Positions 43,583 to 45,093 of a stretch of DNA of 45,093 nucleotides are shown here, in pieces. This DNA comes from Clostridiaceae bacterium AF10-41 (GTDB lineage Bacteria; Bacillota; Clostridia; Clostridiales; Clostridiaceae). The position numbers and the translations under genes were made by a program. The stretch lies in the NCBI GenBank assembly GCA_027686065.1, contig JAQCTH010000028.1, positions 1-45,093 of the forward strand, in the 5' to 3' direction. The notes beneath the pieces were generated by a model. It ran no database searches, was not told where the DNA came from, and was given only the letters and a program-made list of their open reading frames with translations. How positions within the stretch are numbered: the stretch's first letter is position 1; each line of letters begins with the position of its first letter.

Positions 43583-44934
43583 GTATTAAAGATTGGCTAA
43601 AACCAGGTGTTAGAATTAAAAGATGGCTTTTCTTTGGAATTTTTGGAATCTTATTAATTGCTTTTGGATTCACTGAACTTGCAGTGCGAAGAGTATATGA
43701 TTTTTATTACAAAATATTTTATATATTTTTAAATATTACAGGAATATTTGTAATTTATATATCTATTGTAGAGGGCATGAAATCAATAATAGCATTGACA
43801 AACAAGGGATATATACATTTATCTTTAGATAGTAGAAAGATGGAAAATCTTATATATGAAAAAAGATTATTGGTAAAAGGGCCGAAAATAGTAGTAGTAG
43901 GTGGAGGAACAGGATTATCTACCATGTTAAGAGGACTAAAATATTACACATCTAATATAACAGCAATTGTTACAGTTGCTGATGATGGAGGAGGCTCTGG
44001 GGCTTTAAGAGAGGATTTAGGAATGCTTCCACCTGGAGATATACGAAACTGCATATTAGCTCTTGCAGATACTGAACCATTGATGGAGGAACTACTTCAA
44101 TACAGGTTTCCAGATGGAAGACTTAAGAATCAAAACTTTGGTAATTTATTTTTAGCAGCTATGGATGGAGTAAGTGATAATTTTGAAGATGCAGTTCAAA
44201 AAATGAGTTCAGTTTTAGCAGTAACAGGTAAAGTACTACCAGTTACATTGGAGGATATGAAACTTATTGCTGAACTTGAAAATGGAAATAAGGTAGAAGG
44301 TGAATCTCAAATTCCCGAAGAAGTATTGAAACAAAATTCAAGAGTTAAAAAACTTATGATAGAGCCTAAAGATGCTAAACCTTTAGAAGATGCCATAAAG
44401 GCAATAGAAGAAGCTGATGCTATAGTATTAGGACCAGGAAGTCTTTATACAAGTATAGTTCCTAATTTACTAGTAAAAGACATTGCAGAAAGTATAAGGA
44501 AAAGTGATGCAATAAAGATATATATATCTAATATTATGACCCAACCTGGAGAAACTCATGGATTTAAAGTTTCTGACCATATAAAAATATTAAAAAAATA
44601 TGGTGGTAGAGGCATTGTGGATTATGTAGTTGCAAATAGAGGAGATATTCCTGAGGATATTAAAGAAAAGTATTTATTGGATGGTTCTGAATTAGTGGAG
44701 TTAGATATAAAAGAAGTAAAGGGATTAGGAGTAGATGTTGTTGAAGCATCTCTTGCAAAGATTCAAAAGGGATATGTTAAACACGATTCAGAATATTTAG
44801 CCGAAGTTTTAGTAGACACTATAATGGAGAAAAAGCTATTGTATGATAGGAAAAAAATTATAGAATATATGTATGTATCACAGAGAATAAAAGAAAGAGA
44901 TAAAAAGAATAAAATTAGTAGCAAAAAGAACTAA
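43579..44934 (+). CDS. yvcK: YvcK/CofD-like gluconeogenesis and morphogenesis factor with membrane N-terminus
   Basis: A 451-residue protein. Residues ~105-410 form the CofD-like domain with [17 protein letters not shown] (105-121), [13 protein letters not shown] (134-146) and [15 protein letters not shown]; it binds UDP-sugars in Bacillus and is needed for wall synthesis and growth on gluconeogenic carbon. The first ~95 residues add two hydrophobic helices (about 16-36 and 46-66) that the shorter Bacillus protein lacks, so this version is probably tethered to the membrane. It is translated from an ATGA overlap with rapZ, and its end lies within the following terminator. Confidence 0.93.
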   Translation: MSIKDWLKPGVRIKRWLFFGIFGILLIAFGFTELAVRRVYDFYYKIFYIFLNITGIFVIYISIVEGMKSIIALTNKGYIHLSLDSRKMENLIYEKRLLVKGPKIVVVGGGTGLSTMLRGLKYYTSNITAIVTVADDGGGSGALREDLGMLPPGDIRNCILALADTEPLMEELLQYRFPDGRLKNQNFGNLFLAAMDGVSDNFEDAVQKMSSVLAVTGKVLPVTLEDMKLIAELENGNKVEGESQIPEEVLKQNSRVKKLMIEPKDAKPLEDAIKAIEEADAIVLGPGSLYTSIVPNLLVKDIAESIRKSDAIKIYISNIMTQPGETHGFKVSDHIKILKKYGGRGIVDYVVANRGDIPEDIKEKYLLDGSELVELDIKEVKGLGVDVVEASLAKIQKGYVKHDSEYLAEVLVDTIMEKKLLYDRKKIIEYMYVSQRIKERDKKNKISSKKN

Positions 44935-44964
44935 GATGATTAAAAAATTCTCTTAGTTCTTTTT
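44923..44964 (+). terminator. Terminator overlapping the end of yvcK
   Basis: A 14-bp perfect stem (44923-44936 with 44951-44964) contains the yvcK stop codon in its left arm and has a 14-base loop and T-rich right arm. The ~130 bases after it to the window end are AT-rich with no supported gene. Confidence 0.8.
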
Positions 44965-45093
44965 ATATTGTTATAAAAAATGCAATATAGTTGAGTAATA
45001 TGGAAAAATATATAATTATTTGCTAAAATATTCTATGTAACTAGAAATAATTAATTTACAAAAAAATAGAATAGTATAGAGGATTGTGTGGTA

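Noticed and set aside
1..45093. CRISPR array, prophage, insertion sequence, tRNA, rRNA or riboswitch
   Set aside because: I saw no regularly spaced repeats, transposase or phage genes, cloverleaf sequences or recognised riboswitch cores in the spacers.

Overview
The window is chromosomal DNA from a low-GC, spore-forming anaerobe, almost certainly Clostridium sensu stricto (cluster I). The evidence is very AT-rich spacers, AGGAGG-type ribosome sites, near-consensus sigma-A promoters, an oxygen-reducing flavodiiron/rubredoxin fusion typical of anaerobes, and the run ftsEX - ctp - PDZ protein - uvrB ... uvrA - FHA/rodA/pbp - uvrC - murB - rapZ - yvcK, which I know from other clostridia. I cannot name the species. 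There is no rRNA, tRNA, CRISPR array, prophage or insertion sequence. Most of the window is conserved core genome.

Layout. (1) 1-4300: a promoter, a DUF1836 protein and a tiny YvrJ protein separated by a 20-bp palindrome; then a degenerate repeat, an XPD-type helicase carrying an N-terminal RecB/Cas4-like nuclease domain, and a cyclase-family hydrolase. (2) 4300-9700: a minus-strand aldose 1-epimerase-like gene, a YihY membrane protein, a short single-stranded-DNA-binding protein, and a large minus-strand flavodiiron-rubredoxin-NADH:rubredoxin oxidoreductase fusion whose promoter and a candidate operator can be read. (3) 9950-13920: a small unknown protein under a promoter whose -35 box lies inside a perfect dyad, then acpS, nnr, a GerS/LolA-like anchored protein and a mazEF-type toxin-antitoxin pair. 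Alanine racemase, commonly found between the last two in relatives, is absent. (4) 14100-18000: a split transketolase and two tandem YitT-family membrane proteins. (5) 18060-22460: ftsE-ftsX, a CtpB-like S41 protease and a membrane PDZ protein, a cell-division/envelope block. (6) 22600-30260: uvrB, a radical SAM protein, a membrane-anchored MutS-like ATPase and uvrA behind a clear LexA (SOS) box. (7) 30270-35740: FHA protein, RodA/FtsW and a class B penicillin-binding protein for wall synthesis, with a chemoreceptor gene inserted between the last two. (8) 35890-45093: a lone RmlC-type epimerase, a palindromic repeat element, uvrC, murB, a LURP-one-like protein, an AIM24/TIGR00266 protein, a HisC-type aminotransferase, then rapZ and yvcK. 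The last ~160 bases are non-coding.

How the genes fit together: uvrA, uvrB and uvrC supply nucleotide excision repair. FtsEX, CtpB-like, PDZ, RodA/PBP, MurB, RapZ and YvcK all concern wall synthesis and its control. The flavodiiron fusion is a self-contained NADH-driven O2 (or NO) reductase. I found no clearly undescribed multi-gene system. The best leads are the nuclease-helicase fusion, the dispersed palindromic elements, the antitoxin with an unrecognisable DNA-binding half, and several unassigned operator-like palindromes.
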